Part shown: positions 34,672 through 57,830 of the stretch, piece by piece | How the letters are laid out: the number at the start of each line of letters is the position of its first letter | Position numbering within the stretch: position 1 is the stretch's first letter | Source: Watersipora subatra | Lineage: Eukaryota; Bryozoa; Gymnolaemata; Cheilostomatida; Watersiporidae | Direction: 5' to 3' | Length of the DNA: 64,000 bases | Assembly (NCBI RefSeq): GCF_963576615.1 | Contig: NC_088712.1 | Coordinates: 53,859,114-53,923,113 of the forward strand | Notes under the pieces: generated by a model | Seen by the model: the letters and a program-made list of their open reading frames with translations, nothing else | Databases searched by the model: none | Told to the model about the DNA's origin: nothing | Translations under genes and position numbers: made by a program

Positions 34672-34812
34672 GAGTCTGTATTATCTGCTTTTGTTGGAAT
34701 TGCGCTGGTGTATATATACAGTCTGCTATCGGCTGTAGTATATAAAGTCTGTATTATCGGCTCTTGTTGGAGTTGCGCTGGTATATCCCCGGTCTGCTAT
34801 CGGTTGTGTGAC
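34672..34812. repeat. 70-bp tandem duplication
   Basis: gtctgtattatc, ttgttggaattgcgctggt and gtctgctatcggctgt recur at 34746-34812 with few changes. Confidence 0.8.
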
Positions 34813-35936
34813 AGCGAGTCAGTATTAATGACTTTTCCGCTGGCAGTGACAGAAGTATAGTTAAATTGGAGGTGCCTAGGCTACTATAATCAAGCATCAA
34901 TTCCTTCTTGACCTGATTCGGGGTTTGCTCTGATTTTACTTCACTAATTCAAAAAAGATATAGGTAGAATTTGTATGCACTCAATATGCAAAGTAAACTC
35001 ACTTGGTTGTGCTATCAGGAGGAATCTATATATTATTTTGCCATAAAAGAAAAAAAACACATGTTTTGTATGTGCTCAAAAATATAAGATTGTTTCTCTA
35101 TATAAAAGCATTAAAAAAGAGTAATGATTGAGCGAGGTTTTATGTTTGATCAATACCAAAGCTGATTGAGTAAGCAATAAAAGTAAAGATAGATATTGCT
35201 CATATTTAAATGTTCTCCTATTAAGAAACATATAAAGCAAGCGTTAGGAACTTTTTATAAAACTTAAACTCTACTTTTTCAAGCTGGGAAACTATTATTT
35301 TTTTTTCTCATAATTATATTCATTCAAGTGTTGATTGGCATGAGTAATTGTATGCGTAACCTTTTCTATACAAATTGTAGAAGGGGATGCAACTTTTCAA
35401 ATGTATATGAACTGGCAAATGAAAAGTTTATGAAAAGAAGTTTTACTAAAAACATAACTATAGAAACCAGGATCAAATAGGAAAATTCTTATTTTATCAC
35501 ATAACTCATACTTAATAGCTTTATGATAAAGAGCAGTTCATACCCTCTATTGAATAAAAGCCGAATTCAGAAAAGTGTTACACACAAAACTACAACAGGC
35601 AGAAAACATCAACTGAATTCATACTGCTGACTTTGTATCTTTAAATATCATGCACATCATCAGATATATCTGAAACCTTTGCTACCTAAATAGTGTATCT
35701 GGTGCCGAGTCAAATATACCATTTGTTTTGAGTTTCAATCAACGCTTAAAAAATCAACTCCGCATTTTGTTCAAAAAATTTCATAACCTGAGGATTTTAG
35801 AGTGGCTTGCACAGATTGACTGCACTAAAGCTGATACACATTTATTATTAAACTACTGGTCTATTTATACACCTTAGCATATAACACCTTGTGTAAGCTT
35901 TATTAAAATACAGTACATATTTATTATTGATCTATC

Positions 35937-35976
35937 GATACACCTTAGCGTGTAATACTATGTGCTAAGGTGTATC
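35937..35976. repeat. Perfect 13-bp inverted repeat
   Basis: GATACACCTTAGC, a 14-base loop, then GCTAAGGTGTATC. A related TACACCTTAGCATATAACACC lies about 70 bp upstream. Confidence 0.8.
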
Positions 35977-38098
35977 ATATAATACTCCTTACACCTAATA
36001 TATTTCTTATATTTATCTATTTACCCAAATGATCTACCTGCTGTGAACAACATTTAAAAAAATTGTAACTTTTTTTCCTCAGCAAAAGTAAATTCAGAGT
36101 TAAAACTAATTTATCAGGGTCTCTATCTATCTGTCAGGTCTATCTATCTGGAGTACTTATGGCAGCAGTTCATGTTACCAGCTATGTGCAATGACAGTAT
36201 GTTTGGTCAGAGTGCAGGTATGATGAAGATTTAAATAGCGTAAAATAAATTGTGCTGAATTTTACGGTAAGCTGAAGGTTTTTACATTATGCTTCAATTC
36301 AGCCAACCTCATTTTCGGAGTTATGTTCCCGTAACATTTCAAATTTCGCTCACTCTAATTTACTATGTTGATATGCCACAAAATTGCCGAGCATAGAATT
36401 GAACACTAGCAAATAGTACTGATAAATGAAGGTTATATTCTTAGATAATTTTAATGGGTTTTTAATCACGAGTGTAAAGAAGCCTAGACAAAGTTGGTAT
36501 GATTATCTGTGAGTAGACGATTTCAGCAAAAAATTATATTACGTTCCCTACCACAAGGCGAATGCAGAGTGCTGGAGATGTTCTGACAAATTTTTGTTAT
36601 TACGAAACCAGAAATCAACGGAGATAACTTATATGAGAAACTCTATGAAGAATTGTCTGAACCTTCGTTGACTAAGTAAATTAACTGAGCATGTTTTCTG
36701 TATTTTAAGTAAGCTACATGGCCGACAATATACTATATGTTACTTTCTTGTGTTAGCATGTTGCTAAAATTCAAATAATATCTTGTGTGCCAGCCAAAAT
36801 ATCAGAGGCATTTATTTTTGTGTTGTTACCATTATAAATTTGTGCAACTACATAACAGTTTTATTGATTTGTTCAGACCTTTCCCAAAAAGGTAAATACA
36901 TACTTTTTTACTTGTTAAACTGTAAATAAGTCTTATAGTGATCATAATAATTTATGTTGATCATTGATAACAAATTGTAGCTATTTAAAGCTTTTGAATT
37001 CAATGGTGCCCATTTAGTTGTATACACTGTAGTTCTGTTTAGTTGTTTCATATTAATGTTTTTATTGTTATGTAATGAGAACATGCTTATGCACGATAAC
37101 TACTGCTCAACTTGCTAAGCTAGTTCAGTTAGGGTTTGCTCTCTTAATAAACACACGACTCATTGAGCTCATATAAATCATTGTACATAGGTATTCACAA
37201 AGAATTTGCATCTTGCTTGAGCATTTTCAATTGAGTAGTAATGCATTAACACGTTGGAGCCAAGACTATAGATTCCGATCAAAATTATTCTTACAAAAAG
37301 CTTAGTTTTCTCCAGTTGAATCCAACAGGTTGGATTTCAAATAGCATTGAGTTTGGCATACTTTGTTGGCCTCATTGGAGTATAACTTGGTTTCAGTTCT
37401 CTCCTATTAGATCTACCAGGCTGTGTTACAGGAAGCATTATGAACAGTGCACTCCGTTGGCTTTAGTATAGTAGAAGAAGTTAGTTTCAGCTCCCTCATG
37501 TTTGGGACATCAACTTCAGATAGCTTTGGGTTCAGCGCACTCTGTTGGCTACAATAGAGCACGGTGAACCATTACGTATATCGCCATCTCAAAAGTACGA
37601 GTTGTCACCTCTTTTTCCTTTCCTAGCAAGACCACGTTCTCTCCTCTCGACTGTCCCGCTATGTGATTTCTACTCGTCAGCCAGCAGCTTAGAATTTATG
37701 ATGCAAGTTTCAACTGTTACAAAGAATTCATGTTAAGCTGATGTCATAAATTATGATAATTACGCATAGTAGTGTTTAATAATTTTTTCAACAGTTGTTC
37801 TTGAGATAATATTAAATGCGTGGCTCGATTTGAATCAGCCAGTGCGCAAACGCTGTCAACGAACGAGTTATATTTTCCTAAGTCGCCAACAGCCAACCTA
37901 TTTGTGACGTTTGCAAGTTTTCTCCGGGCAGCTTTGGGGCGTTCAGTACCAACTCAATCTAGTCGTTCGTATTTTTAATAATCAGATTGCCTACTGTCAG
38001 GCTGCATCATCTAGTTTTGCATATTTTATTAGCTGAGACAAAACACGAACGAACTTCAACCGTACTCCATACTTAAACGCATCGCAGAGAACAACATC

Positions 38099-39028
38099 AT
38101 GCCTTTAATTTCGGCCGATGTTTCAGAAGTTATGAAAAGTTGTCAGAAAGACATAGAAGTGATTCACAATTGTTTAAATCCTTTACTCAACCGAACAGTA
38201 AGATTGTTTTTGCAACTTTGGAAACTAGGTTGCCGAAGTTCAGACGAACGCCAAAGCAGCTCATACCTTCATACGCAAGCTTTCGCAGACCTGTCACAGT
38301 GGAGTCGTGAGACAAAGTTGCTAACTGATTTGTTATATTATGCAGCAACGACAATTTCTGGTCAGCAAACGCTCGGGGAAGAATATGTATACATTGTCCA
38401 AATATTTGGAAGCACTAGGTATCATCCAAAATTTTTGCCAAGGATGGCAATGGTTGGACTTCACTGTATCTGTCCTTACGCTGTTGAAAGGCTAATACAC
38501 TTCTGCATAAAATACGTCAACGAAAACTCTTGGATAGCGGAAAGGAAGAAACATTTGATCAAAGAGTTTCTAAATCACGTGAACCATGTTACTGCATGGT
38601 GTTTTGGTTTACAACGCAGCTTGTTTTTCCTTAAGATGACATCAGAAAACTTTTCCAAACATTTGACACATATAAATTATGCGTCAGTTAGACGAACTCC
38701 ACTGAGACATAACGTATGGTTCTCGGTTCTAGGGTATTTAGGGGTTATTCAAGCGGCTGCCACATTTACACGCGGTGTGACTACCGCGCAAAAAGCTCTT
38801 CAGCAGTCTTACTACAAGGGATCGACGAAATCAACTACACGTACAGCTAACCAATCAAGATGCCCGTTATGCTATGATCGATATGACAGCATAACAAGCA
38901 CACCTTGTGGCCATTTATTTTGTTGGAAATGTGTGTATCCGTGGTCATGTTCGACTGGCCAATGCCCAATATGTCGCGTAGATTGCAAGCCTAAACAATT
39001 GGTATTACTTGTTAACTTTGTGCTATAG
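38099..39028 (+). CDS. PEX10: Peroxin-10, peroxisomal RING E3 ubiquitin ligase
   Basis: 309 codons, one exon. PEX10 sits in the peroxisomal membrane with PEX2 and PEX12, where the RING complex ubiquitinates the import receptor PEX5 for recycling. The C-terminal RING is intact C3HC4: C255, C258, C270, H272, C275, C278, C289, C292, with the PEX10-typical stretch TPCGHLFCWKC followed by CPICR and a KLxxL-like end. The N-terminal 250 residues are hydrophobic helical, as expected for the Pex2/Pex12 domain (WSRETKLLTDLLYYA, SVLGYLGVIQAAA). Length is close to the animal norm (about 320). The first ATG after an open 5' region is taken as start. Many animal PEX10 genes have introns, so the single exon may reflect retroposition or intron loss; no poly-A tail or target duplication is visible. 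It converges on the ANP32 gene, with 548 bp between stop codons. Confidence 0.93.
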   Translation: MPLISADVSEVMKSCQKDIEVIHNCLNPLLNRTVRLFLQLWKLGCRSSDERQSSSYLHTQAFADLSQWSRETKLLTDLLYYAATTISGQQTLGEEYVYIVQIFGSTRYHPKFLPRMAMVGLHCICPYAVERLIHFCIKYVNENSWIAERKKHLIKEFLNHVNHVTAWCFGLQRSLFFLKMTSENFSKHLTHINYASVRRTPLRHNVWFSVLGYLGVIQAAATFTRGVTTAQKALQQSYYKGSTKSTTRTANQSRCPLCYDRYDSITSTPCGHLFCWKCVYPWSCSTGQCPICRVDCKPKQLVLLVNFVL

Positions 39029-39308
39029 ACATTTCTGATCACATATTGCTGTATTTGCACTTATTTGTTGCAACATGGTTAACAAATTAACAACATTGCA
39101 CTGTATATTTTAATCACAAATTTGTACTGATTGCAATATTACATGAATTATTATATAATACATTTCGTAGTTACTGTACACATTCAGTTCTGTGGGTCTC
39201 CAATCAGATACAATTCAAAAGTTCCTTTCGTACTTTTATCGTCACAAACGCGTGCAGTGACCGAGGGATGAAAATTAGATTATAACAACGACACTCCAAC
39301 TATGTACA

Positions 39309-39314
39309 AATAAA
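39309..39314 (+). terminator. Candidate PEX10 polyadenylation signal
   Basis: The first AATAAA downstream of the PEX10 stop, 280 bases into the 3' region. The minus-strand gene ends 260 bases further on, so the two 3' UTRs may overlap. Confidence 0.4.
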
Positions 39315-39576
39315 CAACTGCTGATCAACTTACTCATTCTGTTGCTCTGAGTAAAAATTGAGTGCTAGAAAAAGATAAAACCTCATGCGATTGCGATAAC
39401 CGCACGACTGATTTTAAAATAGTCGACAGGTCGAGTGATAAGAGATATCCACAGCGATGAAAGATAGCCTGTACAAAAAGGAAGAAGAGTAGCAGTATAT
39501 CGCGTCAACTGGACATTTACAATAGCCTTATGTAGATAGTAAAAGATGATGGTGCATCAAAGTGTTTTTACAGTTG

Positions 39577-50774
<11,198 letters not shown>

Positions 50775-52486
50775 TTAAAAAATATTTATACCTTCTACAA
50801 CCAAATGGCTTTGTGTTACAAGTCTTTTGTTACACACTCTGTACCAGAACAGGTGTTGTAACTAAAAATGTTAGAGAATCGGCTTTCCCAATCAGAACAA
50901 GCTACACAGTAAAGTCGGGTGTCAGAACAGGTGAAGACTGGTAACGGAGAGAGCGTAGATAACTGCTCGATTACAAATATCGCCGCACTACGCGGGATAA
51001 GGCAATTGTGCGCAATTTTTGTAGTTTAGGGATGAAAGCAATTAATTGTCCATCCCATCTCTTTGCGATGATTGGTTGTTTATACAAATTTTCAAAACAA
51101 ATCGCATGTGCAGTTCACGTGGTTAAACTTGCAAGCCCACGTTGTTTTATCTGTAGGTCAAGGATGGGTTTATGGCGTACATATAGCGATTCGGAAGTTT
51201 TGCAGCTAGTAAAAAAGTTATACTTTCTGCGACACGCGGTTTTCACTGCTGTAACATTCTTAGCATGATTTGGTGTATTTTTACTTTAATGTGGTTGGAA
51301 TTAAACGTATTCTATGCATGTATAACGCAGTCAGTAGCTCAAGGTGAAAATTATTTGTTGAGTTTAATCTTCACAAGACAATTGTCACTGACTTATGATT
51401 CAATTACTGTTGTTGGTTAGAAGAAACAAATGGTATTAGAAGGTATAACTTTTCTTTGCACATATGTGTGAGTGAAAATATTTTGCTACTGCTATTTTTG
51501 ATTGCCTAATAAGTAAGATTACTATCCAAGCAATGCAAATACGTGTACTTTAATTTACATATCTTGGGCAGGCGATATAATGGCTGTTAAAGTGATTTTG
51601 ATAGCAACGAGAAGCAGTACCAGTATTACATTTGTACATGCAATGTGAATCTAAAGAAATATTTCCAGGTCGAGTTTCTACCTTCTACAACGAATGCTAT
51701 GGTTCTGAAAACTATATACATGTATGTGGTCAGCAAATTGCGATATTTTGTTTGTCAACAACGAGCCTGACAATAAATCTGAGAATTTAGTACATTGTAG
51801 GGTTAGTTCAAACCAAATAATGCGATTTGCAATGACATATGTCTGTGATCTCAGCATACAATTGACTACACATAGACGCCAGTATAGGTGTTACTGGTTC
51901 TAGAATAAATGATCATTATGCTTCAAGCTTTATAATGAAAAGCAATAGTTCAGTTTATGATTCCTTAACCTTAGTTCTTTTAAAGATGTGGTTGTGTCAA
52001 AAAGGTCGATTTAATGAAATTAAGACCAATAAAAGGCTAAAACATCAGCTACAATTTGATGTCATTTTTGTCTTTGTAGACTAACCCTGTCCAGAGATAT
52101 ATGCGTTTGAAGGAGGTCATCTTTTAAAAAGCTCAGATTCCAGCCGGTGCTTCATTTGTGACGTAACTAGTGATACATCTGAAAAGAGTCAACGAGCAAT
52201 AAATCTAAGATCGCTTCATTAGCCAATCATCAGCACGAAATTTTTATATAGTTCGTAATAAATGTTATCACTCGTAAAATGCGTTGTCTGTGATCTCAAA
52301 TTTAGGGATTTTATTCTGTTATTAAATCGCATGGACATTGATATTTACTAAATTAATTAACATCATCACTTTAATGAATTACTCGATCGACACATTTTAT
52401 TGACGAACAACAGAATTGTAAAAATTGCTGTAACGTTACTGCGAAGGTGGCTCCGAGTTTACTGTGCATCAGGTGGTTAAAGTGCT
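50775..52486. other. Upstream region of ANP32
   Basis: Should hold the ANP32 promoter and 5' UTR. No strong TATA box was identified. If the small plus-strand transcript at 52487 is real, this 1.7 kb would be a shared divergent promoter region. Confidence 0.35.
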
Positions 52487-54069
52487 ATGGAGGAAGATAG
52501 GAGAATAGAGGTAAATTTATCTTTTACTTTGAGTCTCTTATAGATATACTGTTGAGTTTATATTCAGATTATATTTCCCTGTTTGAGGTTATAATGTAAT
52601 TTCTTGCGTGTGCGAGATACGTATGTACAGTGAGTTCTTGACGGCTTCTTTTTAATCCATAGCATCTAGCAATACAATGGCTTAGATTGATGAATATACT
52701 AAAGGTAATATTTTTAGTACTCATTAATACATGTACTAATTAATAAAATTTTAACTTTTTGCTATCACGAATCATTGTTTTATAATTTTTTATCGTTTCA
52801 CTGAGCTATATTTGCTTCAAATTTTCTGTGGTAGATTTATCTAGTAAATTAGATTTATGATTTGACTTTAGATGTTCACTTCTCACTTGTAGAAAGTTAA
52901 GAAAATCGGTTGATCAATGCAAATCTTTAACTTCCAGAACCAAAGCTTCGAATCGTTGGCTTTGGGTACTTATGCTTTTGTTAAAGGTTGACTTGCAACA
53001 AAATTCACATTACAGTTATTTGGTATCAAAAGATTCACCATGTCTTACTCTGTTGTGTTGTAGGTCCCAAATGTGTAAAAAAGTGATTATAAGCTCTTAA
53101 AAGCTCATAAACGAAAAGCCGCCGTAGATTTGAATCTCTTTATTTCGATGACGTAGCCATGAAATTTGGTTATTGTCTTGTCACGTGATGTTTTCATGTG
53201 AATTGAAAGCCAATAAAAAGCTCAATATAAAACTTATCGTAGCACTAGTTTATGACAAACACTTTGGGTTTTACCGAAGACCCCGTATCAAATATAGATG
53301 CTCGCTACTTTACAGTTTTGTTTCGGCCTGGTCTAATTGGCAAGTCATAATCTGATCATGTGACCCAATACTTCACAAATAATTTTTGCAGCACTTTTCG
53401 ATTATCACAGGTGACCAACAGGCTCGTCATGATTACCAGACAATGATATGTACTCCTTCGAGGTAAGGCTAAAAAATTAAATGAATTTTTACGGCAAGTT
53501 ATAAGATATCACTGCTAAAAGTAACAGCATTTACAATGACGATAAAATAGACGCGTAAGAACAATAGACATGGTTTTATTGAATGCGTGAAGTATATTTG
53601 TGAAAATATTTCGACGAATAAGGTTGCATGAAAGTGTAAACAGAAACCATCTCCCACAACTACGTCACATTTGAGCCGTTTTGGAAAGATAATCCAAAAC
53701 TATGGCGGTCTCGTGTGGCTGCCATTAACTGTTCGTTTTTGAGCTTTTAAGAGCTTGTAATCACCTTTCCACATATTTTGCACCTACAACACAACAGAGT
53801 AAGATATGGTGAATCTTTTGATATCACATAACGGTAATGTGAATTTTGTTGCAAGTCAACCTTTAAACATTTATTCATTTTTAAAATTACACTCGCAATC
53901 TATCTAACTTCCAATTTGAAAGCTTTCAATAGATACGCGTTAGAATGACATATCTATGAATGGCATATATTTATTGCATTTATTTTACTGATTACAGGAT
54001 GTGGAAACTGCCATAAATGGGAATGAGAGACTTGAATGTGTGCTGCATAAACCACGACGTTTTGTTTGA
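52487..54069 (+). CDS. Possible two-exon short ORF
   Basis: ATG at 52487 gives eight codons (MEEDRRIE) to a GAG|GTAAAT donor at 52510. An acceptor TTTACTGATTACAG precedes 53998, where an in-frame stretch DVETAINGNERLECVLHKP runs to TGA at 54067-54069, for 31 codons. The intron would contain MITE copy C. Only splice-site and phase fit support it. It may be the start of a gene whose other exons I missed, or chance. Confidence 0.18.
52985..53862. mobile_element. TTAA-flanked long-TIR MITE, copy C
   Basis: 878 bp with perfect TTAA on both sides (52981-52984, 53863-53866). Ends AGGTTGACTTGC and GCAAGTCAACCT. Inverted repeats reach about 150 bp in. The best-preserved target duplication, together with copy D. 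Confidence 0.93.
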
Positions 54070-55509
54070 GTTTGCTGCAGTAGATGAATATGCCCTATTG
54101 TATGAGCTGTAACTATGTGAGTGGCCACGACTTGGATGGATATTTTTAATAAAAGCTTTATGATGAGATGAAAATTTTTTTGTTTGTAAAAATTATATAA
54201 TAAAATAATATATTTGAAAATAATGCAAAACATGATTTGCAGAACATTGAATACATCATAGCCCCGTTGACACCTGTGCTGAAATCTTGTCTGACAGATG
54301 GATTTATGAAGTGTAATCAGAGCTGCATGGACAGGCACTTTTGCATAGCTTGACCATTTGTTTAGTACTTAAATCGACTAATCAAATGTGTCCAGTGAAT
54401 TTTTTTCTACAAATTGAAACCAACAATGACTTGATAACGTTGACAGTCGACTATACAATGTACATGGCTTTTATGGATGTAGTTGGTTTCGCCACATATT
54501 CTTTTCAAAGACGCAGCTTGCTTATTTTACTTCGTAAGAAACTAGTTTTCAGTGTGGGCAATGATATACAGCCCCCCAGGATAGGCGACGGGCATCACAT
54601 GGGCGGGGCTTTGGGGGGCTGTATATCATCAGTGCGGGTAGCGACGAAACTGTGCCGATACAAAGACCTTATTCTACATAGTTTGCTTGTCATAATTACC
54701 GTAGACCGGTAAAATTGATAGTCGGTACTAAGATGTTTACACAGCATTTAGAAGAAACTAATATGACAAGTTTTTAATTTCCCTTGTTTAAGGCGTTTGA
54801 GACATTGGTAATAATGCATCTGTAGCTGGATTTAAAATTATATTCTATCCAACATGAGCAAATACAAGATAAAATATATGCCAATAGAGCCGCGTAGGAC
54901 TAGACTTCTATTGCAATAGCCGATGTGAATACGAGAGATGAAGACAGGTTGTATCACGCGTTACATCATTTTGGGCAAGTCTGAGCATGTTTTTTGGCCT
55001 GAGCATTTTTACTGTGATCAAATTTTTTCGATTTTAGTCACCAAATATTTTGACAATGAGATCGCCTAACACAACAAACAACATATCAACTGATAGACAA
55101 AGAAAAATACTTTCTTTTAAAATCAACTCAAATCTGACGCAACCACATCTTTAACCGAAATGTGGTAGAGAAAAGTAGGTAATGCATCTAGCATGACTGG
55201 CCATGTTAGATGCGTTACGGCTTCCGAGGCTTCACAAATAATGGATCTACATTTATGTACTATGGATGATTCTTTTTTGAGTAATAGTAAATATTTTTTA
55301 TTTCGAATACTAATTATAATGACGTAGCACATGGCAATAGTGATAACTTTTCCGACACTGAGCATGTTGAAGTAGTCACTCAAGGTAGTATGGGAGGGCA
55401 GCAAAAGTGTACGGGCTTGTTGTACAACACTATTTAATGCTTTTGACTAGGTTGAGGTTGCGGACGATAATAGTAGCAGCAATAGTTTTGTTCTTTGTTA
55501 AGTAAAGTC
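54070..55509. other. No gene supported
   Basis: A 123-codon plus-strand frame at 54341 spans a GC-rich palindrome and shows no domain; a 93-codon minus-strand frame at 55123 is also unremarkable. The 5' terminus of the piggyBac fossil is probably here but its TTAA end was not identified. Confidence 0.4.
54561..54629. repeat. 17-bp perfect inverted repeat with GC-rich core
   Basis: ATGATATACAGCCCCCC and GGGGGGCTGTATATCAT flank a 35-base GC-rich loop. It stands out in AT-rich surroundings. Confidence 0.85.
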
Positions 55510-56593
55510 CCTGGTATTCAACCACATGCTGCCTTTGATAGTGAATTAGAAGCCATACAGCAGCATTTTTCAGCGGATATTTTAGACTATATTGTTGAAA
55601 TATGAACAGTTATGCTCAAATTAAAAAGCAAATCAACAATCCCAGCAGAAGGTAGTCTGTTTTTGGTGACTGGGAGGAACTTACAAGACCTTAACTTTAA
55701 AAAACCTCGGCTATTATTGCATTTGGTCTTGATAATAAATGCAGCGTCAAAGATTCCTGGTCTACACACCTCTTGCAGATTTCACCTTTTTTTTAAGAAA
55801 CATTGGCAGGCAGCGATTTGAAGCTATCTACCGCACAATGTTGCATGTTGGGTAGTCTGATGCACAGAGAAACGCTACAATTGAGCCATTCTTGGAAAAG
55901 TCTTGTAATCAAGTTTTAAGAAGCATTCTATCCATTTGAAAATTATGCAAATGACAAAGTGGTCAATGGTTAGATAGGTCGATGGAAATACGTTCCATAC
56001 AAAGACCCAAAGCCTGAAAAATCTCACATCAAAGCCTTTGGGCTGTATGATTTTGCAACTGGCTATGTTTGCAACATTCTCACATGCTCGCATACAGTAT
56101 TTGACTATCTGTTACAAAATGTTGAGCAACGTCACAAAATCTTTGCTGACAGATATTATACCACATAAAAACAACTTCAATATCTGAAAGATAAAAATTT
56201 GTATTTCACAGGCGCTCTAATCAGAAAAAAACTCTTTCTCCAGCTCGGATGTTTCAAACTAAATCAACTTGAGCAAAATGATTTAGTAGAAACCATTCTG
56301 ATGGTGTTCTTGTTACTGACTGGGGAAACAAAAAGGCAAAGAAACCAGTTGTGGTTGTCAGCACGAAAAAGGTTTTTGGTGTTACCTAAGTCAAAAGAAA
56401 AGGGGCAGAGGTATCTGATCCAACAGTAGTGCATAAATATAATCGGGGCATGACTGGTTGTGATCGAGCTGACCAGATGGTCAATTGTTAATGGCATTAC
56501 CAACAGAAAACGACATATTGGTAGGAGAGGATCTTCTGCTAGCTTCTTCAAGTTGTGCAGTTCAACTCCTTGATATTATGCAAATTGCATTAA
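55510..56593 (+). pseudogene. piggyBac-type transposase fossil, 5' part
   Basis: Several reading frames together show piggyBac (DDE transposase family, DDE_Tnp_1_7) landmarks. In order: an N-terminal FSADILDYIVE-like helix, the KAFGLYDFATGYV strand, DRYYTT (56148-56165) around the second catalytic Asp, FTGALIRKK, DWGNKKAKKPVVVVST and RGMTGCDRADQM (56444-56479), the family's most conserved block. DRYYTT and the DRADQM block are in different frames and stops are frequent, so it is dead. It is interrupted at TTAA 56590-56593 by MITE copy D and resumes at 57493. Confidence 0.82.
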
Positions 56594-57492
56594 AGGTTGA
56601 CTTGCAACAAAATTCACATTACAGTTATTTGGTATCAAAAGATTCTATGTCTTACTCTGCTGGGTTGTAGGTGCAAAATATGTGGAAATGTGATTACAAG
56701 CTTTTAAAAGCTCAAAAACGAACAGTGAATCGCAGCCATCACGAGACCGTCATAGACCGGAATCAGTTTATTTCTCTGACGTAGTCATTACATTTGGGTA
56801 TTGTTTTGTCACGTGATGTTCTCATGTAAATTGAAAGGCCAATAAAAGTCTCAATATAAAACTTCTCGTAGCATTAGTTTATGACAAACACTTCGGGTTT
56901 TACCGAAGACCTCGTATCAAATATAGATGCTCGTTACTTTACAGTTTTGTTTCGGCTTGGTCTAATCGTTTAGTCGTAATCTGATCATGTGACCCATACT
57001 TCATGAATAATTTCTGCAGCATTTTTCGATTATCACAGGGGACCAACAGGCTCGTCATGTTTATCAGACAATGATATGTACTCCTTCGAGCTAAGGCTGA
57101 AAAATAAACGAATTTTTACGGTAGGTTATAGGGTATCAGTGCTGAAAGTGACAGCATTACAATGACGATAAAATAGATGCCTAAGAACAATAGACATGGT
57201 TTTATTGAATGCGTGAAATACGTATATTTGTGAAAATATTTCGACGAATAAGGTTGCGTGAAAGTGTAAACAGAAGCCATCTTGTACAACTACGTCCCAT
57301 TTGAGCCGTTTTGGAAAACGATTCTAATCTACGGCGATTTTGTAATGGCTGCGATTAACTGTTCGTTTTTGAGCTTTTAAGACTTTGTAATCACATTTCC
57401 ACATATTTTGCACCTACAACACAGCAGAGTAAGACATGGTGAATCTTTTGATATCAAATAACTGTAATGTGAATTTTGTTGCAAGTCAACCT
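56594..57492. mobile_element. TTAA-flanked long-TIR MITE, copy D
   Basis: 899 bp, perfect TTAA duplications at 56590-56593 and 57493-57496. It sits inside the piggyBac transposase fossil, so it is younger than that fossil. Confidence 0.93.
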
Positions 57493-57830
57493 TTAAGATC
57501 TCTGCAAACTGAGCTTCAAGCAGTACAAACAAGCCCTTGTGATGTAATTGTTAGCCAACGCATGCATCAGTATAGAGGCAACTATGACCCATCGATCTGT
57601 TGGTCCCTCAACCTCTACCCCTGTAGAAAGGCTTGAATCAAATAAACATTTGGTTAATAATGACCAAACTGCATTGTCTACAGCCCTCCTGCCCAGCGAA
57701 AGCATACACATTTTTTATATTGGTTGCTCCGACAGGCCTCAACTTCACCTCAATATTTGCTTCAGGCTCTACCACACTAGACACAATCATAGGTATATCT
57801 TTGAATCCTGTTTAACCAATAAACCATATA
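57493..57830 (+). pseudogene. piggyBac-type transposase fossil, 3' part
   Basis: Continuation after MITE copy D. It ends with CSDRPQLHLNICFRLYHT (last part at 57758-57778), matching the C-terminal Cys/His-rich zinc-binding end typical of piggyBac transposases (PCFRxYHT). A spacer with T/S-rich residues precedes it. Frame broken by stops. Confidence 0.72.

Larger units (their letters stand above)
34101..38098. other. Intergenic region upstream of PEX10
   Basis: Holds a possible short LTR (34494-34575), a tandem duplication and a hairpin, listed separately. A 63-codon frame at 37545 shows no domain. The PEX10 promoter should lie in the last few hundred bases; no clear TATA box is seen there. 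Confidence 0.45.
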
